Part shown: in pieces, positions 36,888 to 47,530 of the stretch
Numbering within the stretch: the first letter of the stretch is position 1
Layout: each line of letters opens with the position of its first letter
Origin: Pseudomonas pohangensis
GTDB lineage: Bacteria; Pseudomonadota; Gammaproteobacteria; Pseudomonadales; Pseudomonadaceae
Assembly: GCF_900105995.1 (NCBI RefSeq)
Contig: NZ_LT629785.1
Span: 248,001-312,000 of the forward strand
Direction: 5' to 3'
DNA length: 64,000 nucleotides
Position numbers and translations under genes: made by a program
The notes under the pieces: generated by a model
The model's input: the letters and a program-made list of their open reading frames with translations, nothing else
What the model was told of the DNA's origin: nothing
The model's database searches: none

Positions 36888-38336
36888 TCAGGGCCTTGGA
36901 TCGTTCTTCAGTTGCAGTTCTGCAGCCTTGTCGACATCCGGTGGCAGGAAGTCCTTGTCCGGGTTGTAGGTGGCGGTCAGAAACTTGTCCAGCTCCTGCA
37001 GGTCGGTCGGGCTCAGGGTGCCGGCGGTCTGCTTCAGGCGCAGGTTATCGATGATGTAGGCGTAGCGCGCGGTGTTGTAGTTGCGCACCGAGGTGTACAG
37101 CGCGCGCTGGGCCAGCAGTACATCAACGATGTCGCGGGTGCCCACTTCGTAGCCGATCTGGGTGGCTTCCAGTGCACTCTTGTTGGAAATGATGGTCTGC
37201 TTGCGGGCAGAAACCTGCTCGACGTTGGTGCTGACGGCGCGGAACAGGTCACGGGCATCCTGCACCACTTTGCGGCGCAGGCTTTCCTGCTGGAATTCGG
37301 TTTGCTGCAACAGGTCGAAGGACTGGCGTACCTGTGAACTGGTGCGGCCGCCGGTATACAGTGGCATGTTCAACCGCACACCAATGCTGCTCTGGTCGGC
37401 ATCACCGTTGTACAAACCGGGTATCGAACTGCCGTTGACCAGACCCAGGCTGTCATTGTCGCCGGTGGTGTACTGGGCAAAGGCGTTGACCGTTGGTGCA
37501 TGGCCGGACTTGCTCTGCTTGAGACTCTCTTCGGCAGCGGTGACCGCATAGTTGCTGGCCTGCAGGCGCAGGTTCTGCTTGGTCGAGGTATCCACCCAGG
37601 CTTTGGCATCCAGCGGTGCCGGCGGCAGGATCGGCAGGCTGTGCATCAGGCCGGCAATCGAGGTGTAGGTTTCGTTGGTCAGCGTGGTCAGGGCCTGGAA
37701 AGCATCTTCGACAAAGCGCTGGGCCAGCAGGCGGTTGGCTCTGGCCGTGTCGTAACTGGCCTGGGCCTGGAGTACGTCGGTCTTGTCGGACAGGCCCACA
37801 TCAAAGCGCTCGGTAGCCTGATCGAGCTGGCGCTTGAACGCGGCTTCTTCGGCTTTGCTGGTAGCCAGATCATCCTGCTTGCTCAGCACGTTGTAATAGG
37901 CATCGGCGGTTTGCAGGATGAGATCCTGCTGAATCGCGGAAAACTCCACTGCGGCCTGCTGGCCGGCGGCGTCTGCAGCCTTGAGCTGGAACCAGGCAGC
38001 GGCATTGAACAGCGGCTGGGTCAGGTTGGCCTGATACGAGGTGCCACTCCCGGTCTGGGCAATAGTGCCAAAGGGCCGGGTATCCACCGAGGTACGGGTG
38101 CTGGTGTTTTCCACTACGCCGTTGAGTTGCGGCAGCAGGTTGGCAAGGGCTTGCGGAACGGCTTCCTGCTGGGAGGCCAGCCTGGCCTGGGCTGCGGCCA
38201 GATCCGAGTTGTTTCTCACCGCGGCTCTGTACACACCCATAAGATCATTCTGGGTCGCCAGCGGAGGTTCGCTTGCCCAGGCTGGAGCGGCAACAACGGA
38301 GGCTATGGCAATAGCCAGTGACAGTCTGCGCAACAT
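36888..38336 (-). CDS. tolC: TolC family outer membrane channel protein
   Basis: The 482-aa outer-membrane efflux duct has a signal peptide (cleavage near AWA-S). It also has two repeated outer-membrane-efflux halves: LMGVYRAAVRNNSDLAAAQARLAS at the start, RFDVGLSDKTDVLQAQASYDTARA, and GYEVGTRDIVDVLLAQRALY in the second half. It works with inner-membrane pumps and type I secretion systems encoded elsewhere. It is divergent from thiC, a common arrangement in pseudomonads. Confidence 0.94.
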   Translation of the reverse strand: MLRRLSLAIAIASVVAAPAWASEPPLATQNDLMGVYRAAVRNNSDLAAAQARLASQQEAVPQALANLLPQLNGVVENTSTRTSVDTRPFGTIAQTGSGTSYQANLTQPLFNAAAWFQLKAADAAGQQAAVEFSAIQQDLILQTADAYYNVLSKQDDLATSKAEEAAFKRQLDQATERFDVGLSDKTDVLQAQASYDTARANRLLAQRFVEDAFQALTTLTNETYTSIAGLMHSLPILPPAPLDAKAWVDTSTKQNLRLQASNYAVTAAEESLKQSKSGHAPTVNAFAQYTTGDNDSLGLVNGSSIPGLYNGDADQSSIGVRLNMPLYTGGRTSSQVRQSFDLLQQTEFQQESLRRKVVQDARDLFRAVSTNVEQVSARKQTIISNKSALEATQIGYEVGTRDIVDVLLAQRALYTSVRNYNTARYAYIIDNLRLKQTAGTLSPTDLQELDKFLTATYNPDKDFLPPDVDKAAELQLKNDPRP

Positions 38337-38762
38337 GCGGAATTCCTGAAATTTTACCTGATGGGCAAGGCTACGGGCGGCGCCTTAAAGGGTCAAGCTG
38401 AGCCTGCGCCGAAGGAGGTCTGGTTTGCAACAAGCTATGTTGCCTGTGCGCAACAATTGGCGCTTCTGACATGGTTTTGACCGATATTTGTGCTTAATCG
38501 ACAGCAACTGCAACAGGCATGGCTTATGTGCCGATGCTTGATTAGACTGAGCGTGTTCTTGTCGGGGTGCCTCATGTCGAGGCTGAGATCGAATAGTTTC
38601 GGATCCCGTTGAACCTGATCAGGTTAAAGCCTGCGTAGGGAACAAGATTTCTCGCTGTTGCTTTGGCACACCCCGAGACCTCTCTCGCCAGTTCCGGCGC
38701 CCTTGGTTACCAGGTTCACTCCGACAACGCTTGCCTAGCTCGCCGTCGTGGAGATAACCCTG
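38337..38762 (+). other. tolC-thiC divergent control region and thiC leader
   Basis: The 426-base gap contains both promoters and the TPP riboswitch. I see no ORF. A TTGACC box at 38477-38482 and a TAGACT box near 38543 are possible promoter parts, but no pair has good spacing. GGAG at 38750-38753 is the thiC ribosome site. Confidence 0.6.
38557..38647 (+). ncRNA. TPP riboswitch (thi box) in the thiC leader
   Basis: The conserved core is plain: GGCTGAGATC (38581-38590), TGAACCTGATCAGGTTAA (38610-38627) and GCGTAGGGAA. The closing P1 helix is CTTGT (38558-38562) with ACAAG (38642-38646). It binds thiamine pyrophosphate and represses thiC. A second segment, GGCACACCCCGA (38665-38676), can pair with TCGGGGTGCC (38562-38571), which would compete with P1/P2, so the switch may act through alternative pairing. 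No obvious rho-independent terminator follows, so control of translation or of Rho access is more likely. Confidence 0.93.
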
Positions 38763-40646
<1,884 letters not shown>

Positions 40647-40662
40647 TTCGCCTGAGGACCGT

Positions 40663-40725
40663 AGGGTGGGCTTCAGCCCACCATTGCCTGGCCGGATGCG
40701 GTAACGGTGGGCAGAAGCCCACCCT
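40663..40725. repeat. Inverted pair of REP-like elements after thiC
   Basis: AGGGTGGGCTTCAGCCCACC (40663-40682) and its near-exact reverse complement (40706-40725, 19 of 20 matches) each form a small hairpin, and together they can form a larger one. This type of repeat recurs in pseudomonad intergenic regions. Confidence 0.8.
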
Positions 40726-40750
40726 GCGCACTAAGTCCTGCAGTTATTGA

Positions 40751-40778
40751 GCGTTCCCACGCTCCGGCGTGGGAACGC
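40751..40778. repeat. REP element with 12-bp perfect stem
   Basis: GCGTTCCCACGC and GCGTGGGAACGC flank the 4-nt loop TCCG. It resembles the common Pseudomonas REP family. It lies 22 nt from the end of the convergent isomerase gene. Confidence 0.88.
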
Positions 40779-40799
40779 ATTGATTGCGCACCATGCTGC

Positions 40800-41396
40800 T
40801 TATTCGGCCTGCAACGCTTCGCGCACGAAATCCAGCCGGTCCTGGCCGAAGAACAGTTCGTCATCGACAAACATGCTCGGCGCACCGAACACGCCGCGCT
40901 TGACCGCCGTTTCGGTGGAGTTCTTGAGTGCTTCCTTGACCTGCGGATCAGCAGCCAGTGCCAGCAGTTGCTGCGCATCGAAGCCGGCAGCAGTGAGTGC
41001 CGTGGCGACAACGGCGGGATCACCCATATTCAGTGCATCCACCCACATGGCTTTGAATACCGCAGCCACATAGTCGTCGAAACGTTCCGGCTGCTGCATC
41101 TGTACGCCGGTGGCCATGCGCATCAGCGTCAGGGTATTGATCGGGAAGTGCGGGTTGAACTGCATGGGTACCTGATAACGCTGCGCAAAGCGTTGCAGGT
41201 CCTTGAGCATGAAGCGGCCCTTGCTCGGAATGCTTACCGGTGACGCGTTGCCGGTGGCCTGGAACACGCCGCCAAGCAGCATGGGGCGGTAAACCAGGGT
41301 TGCGCCGGCTGCGGCGCACAGGGCGGGTAACTGGGTCCAGGCCAGATAGGTCGTCGGGCTGCCGAAGTCGAAATAGAACTCTACGGATTTGCTCAT
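40800..41396 (-). CDS. 2-hydroxychromene-2-carboxylate isomerase family protein (DsbA/kappa-GST fold)
   Basis: The 198-aa thioredoxin-fold protein starts VEFYFDFGSPTTYLAWTQLP, the Ser-containing active-site region of HCCA isomerase and kappa-class GSTs. It ends with the family GVFGAPSMFVDDELFFGQDRLDFV. Homologues isomerise hydroxychromene carboxylate in naphthalene breakdown using glutathione, but many genomic copies have other roles. No aromatic degradation genes are near. ATG 41396 is the start of the conserved region. It lies 46 nt after the SDR gene, likely in one transcript. Confidence 0.88.
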   Translation of the reverse strand: MSKSVEFYFDFGSPTTYLAWTQLPALCAAAGATLVYRPMLLGGVFQATGNASPVSIPSKGRFMLKDLQRFAQRYQVPMQFNPHFPINTLTLMRMATGVQMQQPERFDDYVAAVFKAMWVDALNMGDPAVVATALTAAGFDAQQLLALAADPQVKEALKNSTETAVKRGVFGAPSMFVDDELFFGQDRLDFVREALQAE

Positions 41397-41442
41397 GGGG
41401 TCTCTCCAGGATTGTTCGTGATTGCTGCGCCGACTTGCTGCC

Positions 41443-42183
41443 TTACCAGCGCTCCTGCCAGGGGCGCAGATCCAGTTCGAAGGTCCAGGCGTCGCGCGGC
41501 TGGCTGTGCAGGTACCAGTAATTGTCGGCAATGTGCTCCGGGTTGAGGATGCCGTCCTGATCTTTCAGGGCGTAGCGCTCGGGAAAGTTGTCACGGATAA
41601 ATGCGGTGTCGATGGCGCCGTCCACCACCACGTGGGCGACATGGATGTTCATCGGCCCCAGTTCGCGCGCCATGCTTTGTGCCAGTGCGCGAATGCCGTG
41701 TTTGGCGCCGGCAAAGGCGGCAAAGTTGGCCGCGCCGCGCATCCCGGCGGTGGCGCCGGTGAACAGGATGCTGCCACGGCCACGCTTGACCATGCGTCGC
41801 GCTACCGCCTGACCGGTGAGGAAGCCGGCGAAGCAGGCCATTTCCCAGATCTTGAAATATTTGCGCGCAGTTTCCTCGAGGATGCTGCACGGCACGTTGG
41901 CGCCGATATTGAAGACGAAGGCTTCGATCGGGCCGATGCTGCTTTCGATTGCCTCGACCAGCGCGGCGACATCCTCCTCCTTGCGCGCATCGGAGGCGAA
42001 GCCGTGGGCCTGACCGCCTTCGGCGATGATGCTGTCGACCAGTGGCTGCAGTTTGTCGGCGCTGCGCCGGGTCACGCAGGCAATGTAGCCCTCGCGGGCA
42101 AAGCGTTTGGCGATAGCGCCGCCGGTGGCATCACCGGCGCCGATGATCAGCGCTACTTTAGGTTCGGTTGTCTGCGGATTCAT
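41443..42183 (-). CDS. SDR family protein lacking the catalytic Ser and Tyr
   Basis: The 246-aa Rossmann protein has a usable NAD(P)-binding start (ALIIGAGDATGGAIAKRF, Arg in VTRRSADKL) and the central NIGA. However, the classical Y-x3-K is F157-A-G-A-K161, and the residue 13 places upstream that should be the catalytic Ser is Ala144 (FTGATAG). Lys161 remains. It may bind nucleotide without classical dehydrogenase chemistry, or use another mechanism. It precedes the isomerase-type gene in one operon. Family membership is certain; activity is not. Confidence 0.88.
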   Translation of the reverse strand: MNPQTTEPKVALIIGAGDATGGAIAKRFAREGYIACVTRRSADKLQPLVDSIIAEGGQAHGFASDARKEEDVAALVEAIESSIGPIEAFVFNIGANVPCSILEETARKYFKIWEMACFAGFLTGQAVARRMVKRGRGSILFTGATAGMRGAANFAAFAGAKHGIRALAQSMARELGPMNIHVAHVVVDGAIDTAFIRDNFPERYALKDQDGILNPEHIADNYWYLHSQPRDAWTFELDLRPWQERW

Positions 42184-42403
42184 GTTGCACCTTGCATAAT
42201 GGTCGTCAGGTCAGTGAAGGGTATTTAAAGGTGCATCGTCAGGTATTGCCAGCAGGACGTAGCGCTATGGGTTATCTGTCTGGGCTTGATCACCCGTGTC
42301 TGCCGATTGGTCAGACAGTGCATCACAGGGACAGGTCTGCTAGTTTCATCGCCAATGTCCAATGCGCGCGGCAGCATGCGCTGCAGAGCAAGGGAGCAAA
42401 GTC

Positions 42404-43015
42404 TTGACTGAGAAAATGTGCAGAAATGACGTGCAGGTGACCGAGCGGGAGTCGTGCTATCGCGGCTTTTATCGTCTGGATCGCGTGCATCTGCGCCATC
42501 GCCAGTTTGCCGGCGGCATGGGCCCGCAGCTGAGTCGCGAACTGTTTGTCCGCCACGATGCGGTATGCGTGCTGCCCTACGACCCGCAGCGTGACACGGT
42601 GGTGTTGATCGAGCAGTTCCGTATCGGTGCGCTGGACAAGAGTGAAAATCCCTGGCTGCTGGAACTGGTGGCGGGTCTGATCGACAAGGACGAGCAGCCC
42701 GAGGAAGTCGCCCGCCGTGAAGCGGTTGAAGAGGCGGGTCTGGAGCTGGGTGCGCTGTGGCCGGTGACTGCCTATTATCCATCGCCGGGGGGCTCGGATG
42801 AGCGGGTGCACCTGTTTGTCGGGCGCTGCGACAGCTCCAGTGCAGCCGGCATTCATGGCCTGGCAGAGGAGGGCGAAGACATCCGTGTGCATGTTTGGCC
42901 GTTGGAGGATGCCTTGCAGGCGGTAAAGGATGGCTTGATCGACAATGCCGCGAGCATCATTGCGTTGCAATGGCTGGCGCTGAACCGGGCGGAGGTGAGG
43001 GGGCTGTGGGGGTGA
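42404..43015 (+). CDS. nudF: ADP-ribose pyrophosphatase (Nudix hydrolase)
   Basis: NudF hydrolyses ADP-ribose to AMP and ribose 5-phosphate. The Nudix box is complete: G-LIDKD-E-QPEEVAR-REAVEEAGL. The 203-aa start at TTG 42404 is chosen because AGGGAG lies 8 nt upstream and length fits; ATG 42362 or 42419 are alternatives. Its stop overlaps the GTG of the yqiB-type gene. The order nudF-yqiB-cpdA-yqiA-parE is the same as in E. coli. Confidence 0.92.
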   Translation: MTEKMCRNDVQVTERESCYRGFYRLDRVHLRHRQFAGGMGPQLSRELFVRHDAVCVLPYDPQRDTVVLIEQFRIGALDKSENPWLLELVAGLIDKDEQPEEVARREAVEEAGLELGALWPVTAYYPSPGGSDERVHLFVGRCDSSSAAGIHGLAEEGEDIRVHVWPLEDALQAVKDGLIDNAASIIALQWLALNRAEVRGLWG

Positions 43016-43461
43016 ACCTGTTGCGGGAACGCTATCGTGTGGATCTGGCCGGGCTGCAAAGCGCTTGCGAGGTCAACTACGTGCGGCTCATGCAATTGCT
43101 GCCGGAAATGCGCGCGGGACAGACTTCGCGCAGCATTGCCCTGAGCGACGGGGAGCATCGGCTGGGTGTGTTGCGCCTGGATGTGGTCGATGTCAGTCCG
43201 TACACCACTACCCTGATGGTGCAGCAGGAGCAGCAATCGCCGTGGCTGCCGTCGCCGCGCTTTGAAATTCGCGTCTATCACGATGCGCGCATGGCTGAAG
43301 TGGTTGTGGCAGACAATGTCCGGCGCTTGCGCAGCCTCTACCCCTACCCGAATCAGGCCATGCATCAGCCGGACGAGAAGACCCAGTTGAATCTGTTTCT
43401 GGGCGAATGGCTGACCTATTGCCTGGGTTGCGGCCACGAACTCGAGTTCGAGTTCAGGTAA
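43012..43461 (+). CDS. yqiB: DUF1249 / YqiB family protein
   Basis: The 149-aa soluble protein starts at a GTG that overlaps the nudF stop (GTGA). It shows the family pattern CEVNYVRLMQLLPEM, FEIRVYHDARMAEVVVADN and YPYPNQAMHQPDEKTQLNLFLGEWL. Function is unknown. Its fixed place between nudF and cpdA across gammaproteobacteria suggests a nucleotide-linked role. Confidence 0.92.
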   Translation: MNLLRERYRVDLAGLQSACEVNYVRLMQLLPEMRAGQTSRSIALSDGEHRLGVLRLDVVDVSPYTTTLMVQQEQQSPWLPSPRFEIRVYHDARMAEVVVADNVRRLRSLYPYPNQAMHQPDEKTQLNLFLGEWLTYCLGCGHELEFEFR

Positions 43462-43511
43462 ATTTGGCGCCATTCTATTGGCAGTTAAGTGCTTGATTGT
43501 CAATAATTTTT

Positions 43512-43530
43512 CCCGCGGCATGCGGGTTTT
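43512..43530 (+). terminator. Small terminator after yqiB
   Basis: CCCGC and GCGGG with loop GGCAT are followed by TTTT. The stem is short (5 bp), so it may only partly stop transcription before cpdA. Confidence 0.55.
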
Positions 43531-43610
43531 GTGAGCTTGTCCCGCTTATCGGGTTTACCGGCGTAACCAGAAGCCAGCATAATTCAGCCGTTCCTTCCGG
43601 GAGATGGCGC

Positions 43611-44423
43611 TTGCCGAGTCAAATTACCCCAGCCAATGAATCGGTCCTGCTGGTTCAGCTGTCCGACAGCCACCTGTTTGCAGAAGCAGATGGCCGGCTG
43701 CTGGGTATGGATACGCGCGACAGCCTGCAGCAAGTAATCCAGCGGGTACTCGAAGAACAGGTGCAGGTCGATCTGCTTCTGGCCACCGGGGATATTTCCC
43801 AGGATGGCAGTGCCGAGTCCTATCAGCGTTTTCGCCAGATGACTGCGGCAATTCCCGGCGCGCAACGCTGGTTTGCCGGCAACCATGACGATATGTCGGT
43901 AATGCACCAGGTCTGCACGGGCACTGACCTGCTGGAGCCGGTGATTGACATGTCTGGCTGGCGCATCATTCTGCTCGACTCGAGCATCCCCGGGTCGGTA
44001 GCCGGTCAGCTTGACGCCGGGCAGTTGGCCTTGCTCGAACAGTCGCTGGCCAGCGCCGGCGACCGCCATGTGCTGATCAGTTTTCATCACCACCCGATAT
44101 CGGTTGGCTGTCGCTGGCTGGAGCCGATTGGTTTGCGCAATCCGGCAGCACTGTTCGCGGTGCTTGATCGCTATCCGCGGGTAAAGGCTGTGCTCTGGGG
44201 GCATGTTCATCAGGAAATAGATCAGCAGCGCAACGGCGTGCGCCTGCTGGCTTCGCTGTCCACCTGCGTGCAGTTTGCGCCCGGCAGCAGCGAGTTCCAG
44301 GTGGACCATGAAGCGCCCGGCTATCGCTGGCTGCGGCTGTACGCCGACGGGCGTCTGGAAACCGGCGTTTCGCGGGTTACCGATATCGATTTCGAGATCG
44401 ATTACACCATCAAGGGCTACTGA
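43611..44423 (+). CDS. cpdA: 3',5'-cyclic AMP phosphodiesterase
   Basis: CpdA breaks down cAMP and so tunes Vfr/CRP signalling. The 270-aa class III metallophosphoesterase has all metal motifs: LSDSHLF (D-x-H), GDISQDG, GNHDD, FHHHP and GHVH. TTG 43611 is chosen because GGGAG lies 7 nt upstream and the sequence MPSQITPANESVLLVQ fits homologues. ATG 43604 is out of frame. Confidence 0.94.
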   Translation: MPSQITPANESVLLVQLSDSHLFAEADGRLLGMDTRDSLQQVIQRVLEEQVQVDLLLATGDISQDGSAESYQRFRQMTAAIPGAQRWFAGNHDDMSVMHQVCTGTDLLEPVIDMSGWRIILLDSSIPGSVAGQLDAGQLALLEQSLASAGDRHVLISFHHHPISVGCRWLEPIGLRNPAALFAVLDRYPRVKAVLWGHVHQEIDQQRNGVRLLASLSTCVQFAPGSSEFQVDHEAPGYRWLRLYADGRLETGVSRVTDIDFEIDYTIKGY

Positions 44424-44483
44424 TTCACCTTCCGCGCTGCTGCGCTTGCCGGCAGCGACCCTTAGCTTGTAGCCTCTCGCTCC

Positions 44484-45095
44484 ATGACAAGAATTCTCTA
44501 TATCCACGGTCTGAACAGTTCGCCTGCCTCGACCAAGGCCCGGCAATTGCTGGGCGCCATGCGCCGCATAGGCATTGCCGAGCAGCTCTATGTGCCGGCT
44601 CTGCATCACCATCCGCGCCAGGCCATCGCCCAGCTGGAAACCCTGATAGGCGCGGCAGGTAGTGATCCGCTGGTGCTGGTCGGCAGTTCGCTGGGTGGCT
44701 ACTATGCGACCTACCTCGCGCACCGGCATGACCTGAAGGCGTTGCTGATCAATCCTTCGGTGCTACCCCATCAGCGTTTTGCCGACTGTGCCGAGTTGCA
44801 GACCAATTACTACACCGGCGAAACCTGGCAGCCCACCGAAGAACACCGCAGCGCGCTGGCCGAACTGCAAGTGCCGTGGCCGCAGGACCCGCAGCGCTAC
44901 CAGGTGTGGCTGCAGACAGCCGACGAGACCCTCGACTATCGCGAGGCAGAAACTGCATACCGTGGCTGCGCCCTGCGTATCCAGGCCGGCGGTGATCACG
45001 GTTTTCAGGGTTTTGCTGCCCGTTTGCCGGCATTGTTTGCGTTTGCCGGTATTGATGCCCGCTTGTGGCGCGATATCGACTTTTCCGACCTTTAA
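44484..45095 (+). CDS. yqiA: YqiA/YcfP family alpha/beta-fold esterase
   Basis: The 203-aa protein has the hydrolase start ILYIHGLNSSPASTKAR, the nucleophile elbow VGSSLGGYYATYLA (Ser in G-S-S-L-G) and a C-terminal His in GGDHGFQGF. E. coli YqiA hydrolyses short acyl-CoA and esters in vitro; the natural substrate is unknown. It sits between cpdA and parE. Confidence 0.92.
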   Translation: MTRILYIHGLNSSPASTKARQLLGAMRRIGIAEQLYVPALHHHPRQAIAQLETLIGAAGSDPLVLVGSSLGGYYATYLAHRHDLKALLINPSVLPHQRFADCAELQTNYYTGETWQPTEEHRSALAELQVPWPQDPQRYQVWLQTADETLDYREAETAYRGCALRIQAGGDHGFQGFAARLPALFAFAGIDARLWRDIDFSDL

Positions 45096-45112
45096 TCACC
45101 ACCAGAGAACCT

Positions 45113-47002
45113 ATGGCCACTTACAACGCCGATGCCATCGAAGTCCTCTCCGGCCTCGATCCGGTGCGCAAACGCCCGGGCATGTACACCGATACCGCGC
45201 GCCCCAACCACCTGGCTCAGGAGGTGATCGACAACAGCGTCGACGAAGCCCTGGCCGGTCACGCAAAAAGTATCCAGGTGATTCTCCATGAGGATCACTC
45301 ATTGGAAGTCATCGATGACGGCCGCGGCATGCCGGTGGATATCCATCCCGAAGAAGGCATTCCGGGGGTCGAACTGATCTTCACCAAGCTGCATGCCGGT
45401 GGCAAATTCTCCAACAAGAACTACCAGTTCTCCGGTGGTCTGCACGGCGTGGGCATTTCGGTGGTGAATGCCCTGTCGACCCAGGTCGAGGTCAAGGTCA
45501 AACGCGATGGCGTGGAATACCGCATGACCTTCGCCGATGGCTTCAAGGCCAGCGAGTTGCAGGAGATCGGCACGGTCGGCAAGCGCAACACCGGTACCAG
45601 CGTGCGTTTCTGGGCCGACAGCAAGTATTTCGATTCACCGAAGTTCTCCCTCAGTCGCCTCAAGCATGTGCTCAAGGCCAAGGCGGTACTCTGCCCGGGG
45701 CTGATGGTCAGCTTCGAGGACAAGTCCAGCGGCGAGCGGGTTGACTGGTTCTATGAGGACGGCCTGCGCTCCTATCTGGTGGATGCAGTCAGCGAATTCG
45801 AGCGGCTGCCGGCGGATCCTTTCGTCGGCAGTCTGGCCGGTAACAAGGAAGCCGTGGACTGGGCGTTGCTGTGGTTGCCCGAAGGCGGCGACAGCGTGCA
45901 GGAGAGCTACGTCAACCTGATCCCCACGGCCCAGGGCGGCACCCATGTGAATGGCCTGCGTCAGGGCTTGCTGGATGCCATGCGCGACTTCTGCGAGTTC
46001 CGCAATCTGTTGCCGCGCGGAGTCAAGCTGGCGCCGGAAGATATCTGGGAGCGCATCGCCTTCGTGCTGTCGATGAAGATGCAGGACGCGCAGTTCTCCG
46101 GGCAGACCAAGGAGCGCCTGTCTTCCCGCGAGGCGGCGGCCTTTGTTGCCGGGGTGGTCAAGGATGCCTTCAGTCTGTGGCTCAATGCCCACCCGGAGCT
46201 GGGTCAGCAGCTGGCCGAGCTGGCCATCAGCAACGCCAATCGCCGCCTCAAGGCGAGCAAGAAAGTCGAACGCAAACGCATCACCCAGGGCCCGGCGCTG
46301 CCGGGCAAGCTGGCCGACTGCGCCGGTCAGGACCCGATGCGCTCCGAACTGTTTCTGGTCGAGGGTGACTCGGCCGGTGGTTCGGCCAAGCAGGCGCGGG
46401 ACAAGGAGTTTCAGGCGATCATGCCGTTGCGCGGCAAGATCCTGAATACCTGGGAAGTGGACGGCAGCGAAGTGCTGGCCAGCCAGGAAGTGCACGATAT
46501 CGCCGTGGCCATCGGCCTCGATCCGGGTTCCAGCGATCTGACCCAGCTGCGTTACGGCAAGATCTGCATTCTCGCCGATGCCGACTCCGACGGGCTGCAC
46601 ATTGCCACGCTGCTGTGTGCCCTGTTCGTCCAGCACTTCCGTCCGCTGGTGGATGCCGGACATGTCTACGTGGCCATGCCACCGCTGTACCGCATCGACC
46701 TGGGCAAGGATATTTTCTACGCGCTGGATGAAGCCGAGCGCGACGGCATTCTCGACCGCCTGGTGGCGGAGAAGCGCCGCGGCAAACCGCAGGTCACCCG
46801 CTTCAAGGGTCTGGGCGAGATGAACCCGCCGCAGTTGCGTGAAACCACCATGGACCCCAATACCCGCCGGCTGGTGCAGCTGACCCTGGAAGATTACGCA
46901 GGCACCCGCGAGATCATGGACATGCTGCTGGCGAAGAAACGCGCCGGCGACCGCAAGAGCTGGCTGGAGTCCAAAGGCAATCTGGCCGAGGTGCTGGTTT
47001 GA
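45113..47002 (+). CDS. parE: DNA topoisomerase IV subunit B
   Basis: ParE supplies the ATPase and TOPRIM parts of topoisomerase IV, which separates replicated chromosomes. The 629-aa protein has the GHKL ATP site (EVIDNSVDEALAGHA, DDGRGMPVDIH, GGLHGVGISVVNAL) and TOPRIM motifs EGDSAGGSAKQARD and ADADSDGLHIATLL. ATG 45113 is the start of the conserved MATYNADAIEVLSGLDPVRKRP block. The stop overlaps the next start. Confidence 0.97.
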   Translation: MATYNADAIEVLSGLDPVRKRPGMYTDTARPNHLAQEVIDNSVDEALAGHAKSIQVILHEDHSLEVIDDGRGMPVDIHPEEGIPGVELIFTKLHAGGKFSNKNYQFSGGLHGVGISVVNALSTQVEVKVKRDGVEYRMTFADGFKASELQEIGTVGKRNTGTSVRFWADSKYFDSPKFSLSRLKHVLKAKAVLCPGLMVSFEDKSSGERVDWFYEDGLRSYLVDAVSEFERLPADPFVGSLAGNKEAVDWALLWLPEGGDSVQESYVNLIPTAQGGTHVNGLRQGLLDAMRDFCEFRNLLPRGVKLAPEDIWERIAFVLSMKMQDAQFSGQTKERLSSREAAAFVAGVVKDAFSLWLNAHPELGQQLAELAISNANRRLKASKKVERKRITQGPALPGKLADCAGQDPMRSELFLVEGDSAGGSAKQARDKEFQAIMPLRGKILNTWEVDGSEVLASQEVHDIAVAIGLDPGSSDLTQLRYGKICILADADSDGLHIATLLCALFVQHFRPLVDAGHVYVAMPPLYRIDLGKDIFYALDEAERDGILDRLVAEKRRGKPQVTRFKGLGEMNPPQLRETTMDPNTRRLVQLTLEDYAGTREIMDMLLAKKRAGDRKSWLESKGNLAEVLV

Positions 47003-47526
47003 TCGAAGAACCGCTACCCGGCCAGCGTGCCGGTCGGGTGATGCTGATCATCGCCTGGCTGCTGGCCATCGCACTGGGCACCTGGCTGTTCGGCAATTGG
47101 CAGGAAGGCAAGCGCAACCCCAATCAGGCACCGCAGTCGCGCCACGGCGAAGGGTTCATCGAGATACGGCTGGCCAGCGGGCAGGGCGGACATTACCTGC
47201 TGGATGGCCGGATCAATGCCGAGAGTGTGACCTTCATGCTGGATACCGGCGCGACCCAGGTGGCGATTCCGCTGGCCGTGGCTGAACGCATCGGTCTGCA
47301 GAAGCTGCGGCCGATCCAGGTCAATACCGCCAATGGCACTGCCAGGGGCTGGAGCACTGCTATCGACAGCTTGCAGCTGGGCGATATCCAGCTGCACCAG
47401 GTAGCTGCGATCATCGTGCCGAATATGGACGGTGAGCAGGTTCTGCTTGGCATGAGCGCCCTGAAAAAACTCGAATTCACCCAGCGCGACGGCACCCTGG
47501 TGCTGCGCCAGAACACTGTGGAATGA
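46999..47526 (+). CDS. Membrane-anchored retropepsin-like aspartic protease (TIGR02281 type)
   Basis: The 175-aa protein has one N-terminal TM helix (about 14-33) and a single aspartic protease half with D82-T-G (TFMLDTGATQVAIPLAVAERIG), so it should act as a dimer in the periplasm. The TTG 46999 start overlaps the parE stop and has GAGG 7 nt upstream; ATG 47041 would remove the first 14 residues. It lies between parE and parC, 4 nt before parC. Substrate unknown. Confidence 0.88.
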   Translation: MIEEPLPGQRAGRVMLIIAWLLAIALGTWLFGNWQEGKRNPNQAPQSRHGEGFIEIRLASGQGGHYLLDGRINAESVTFMLDTGATQVAIPLAVAERIGLQKLRPIQVNTANGTARGWSTAIDSLQLGDIQLHQVAAIIVPNMDGEQVLLGMSALKKLEFTQRDGTLVLRQNTVE

Positions 47527-47530
47527 CCTA

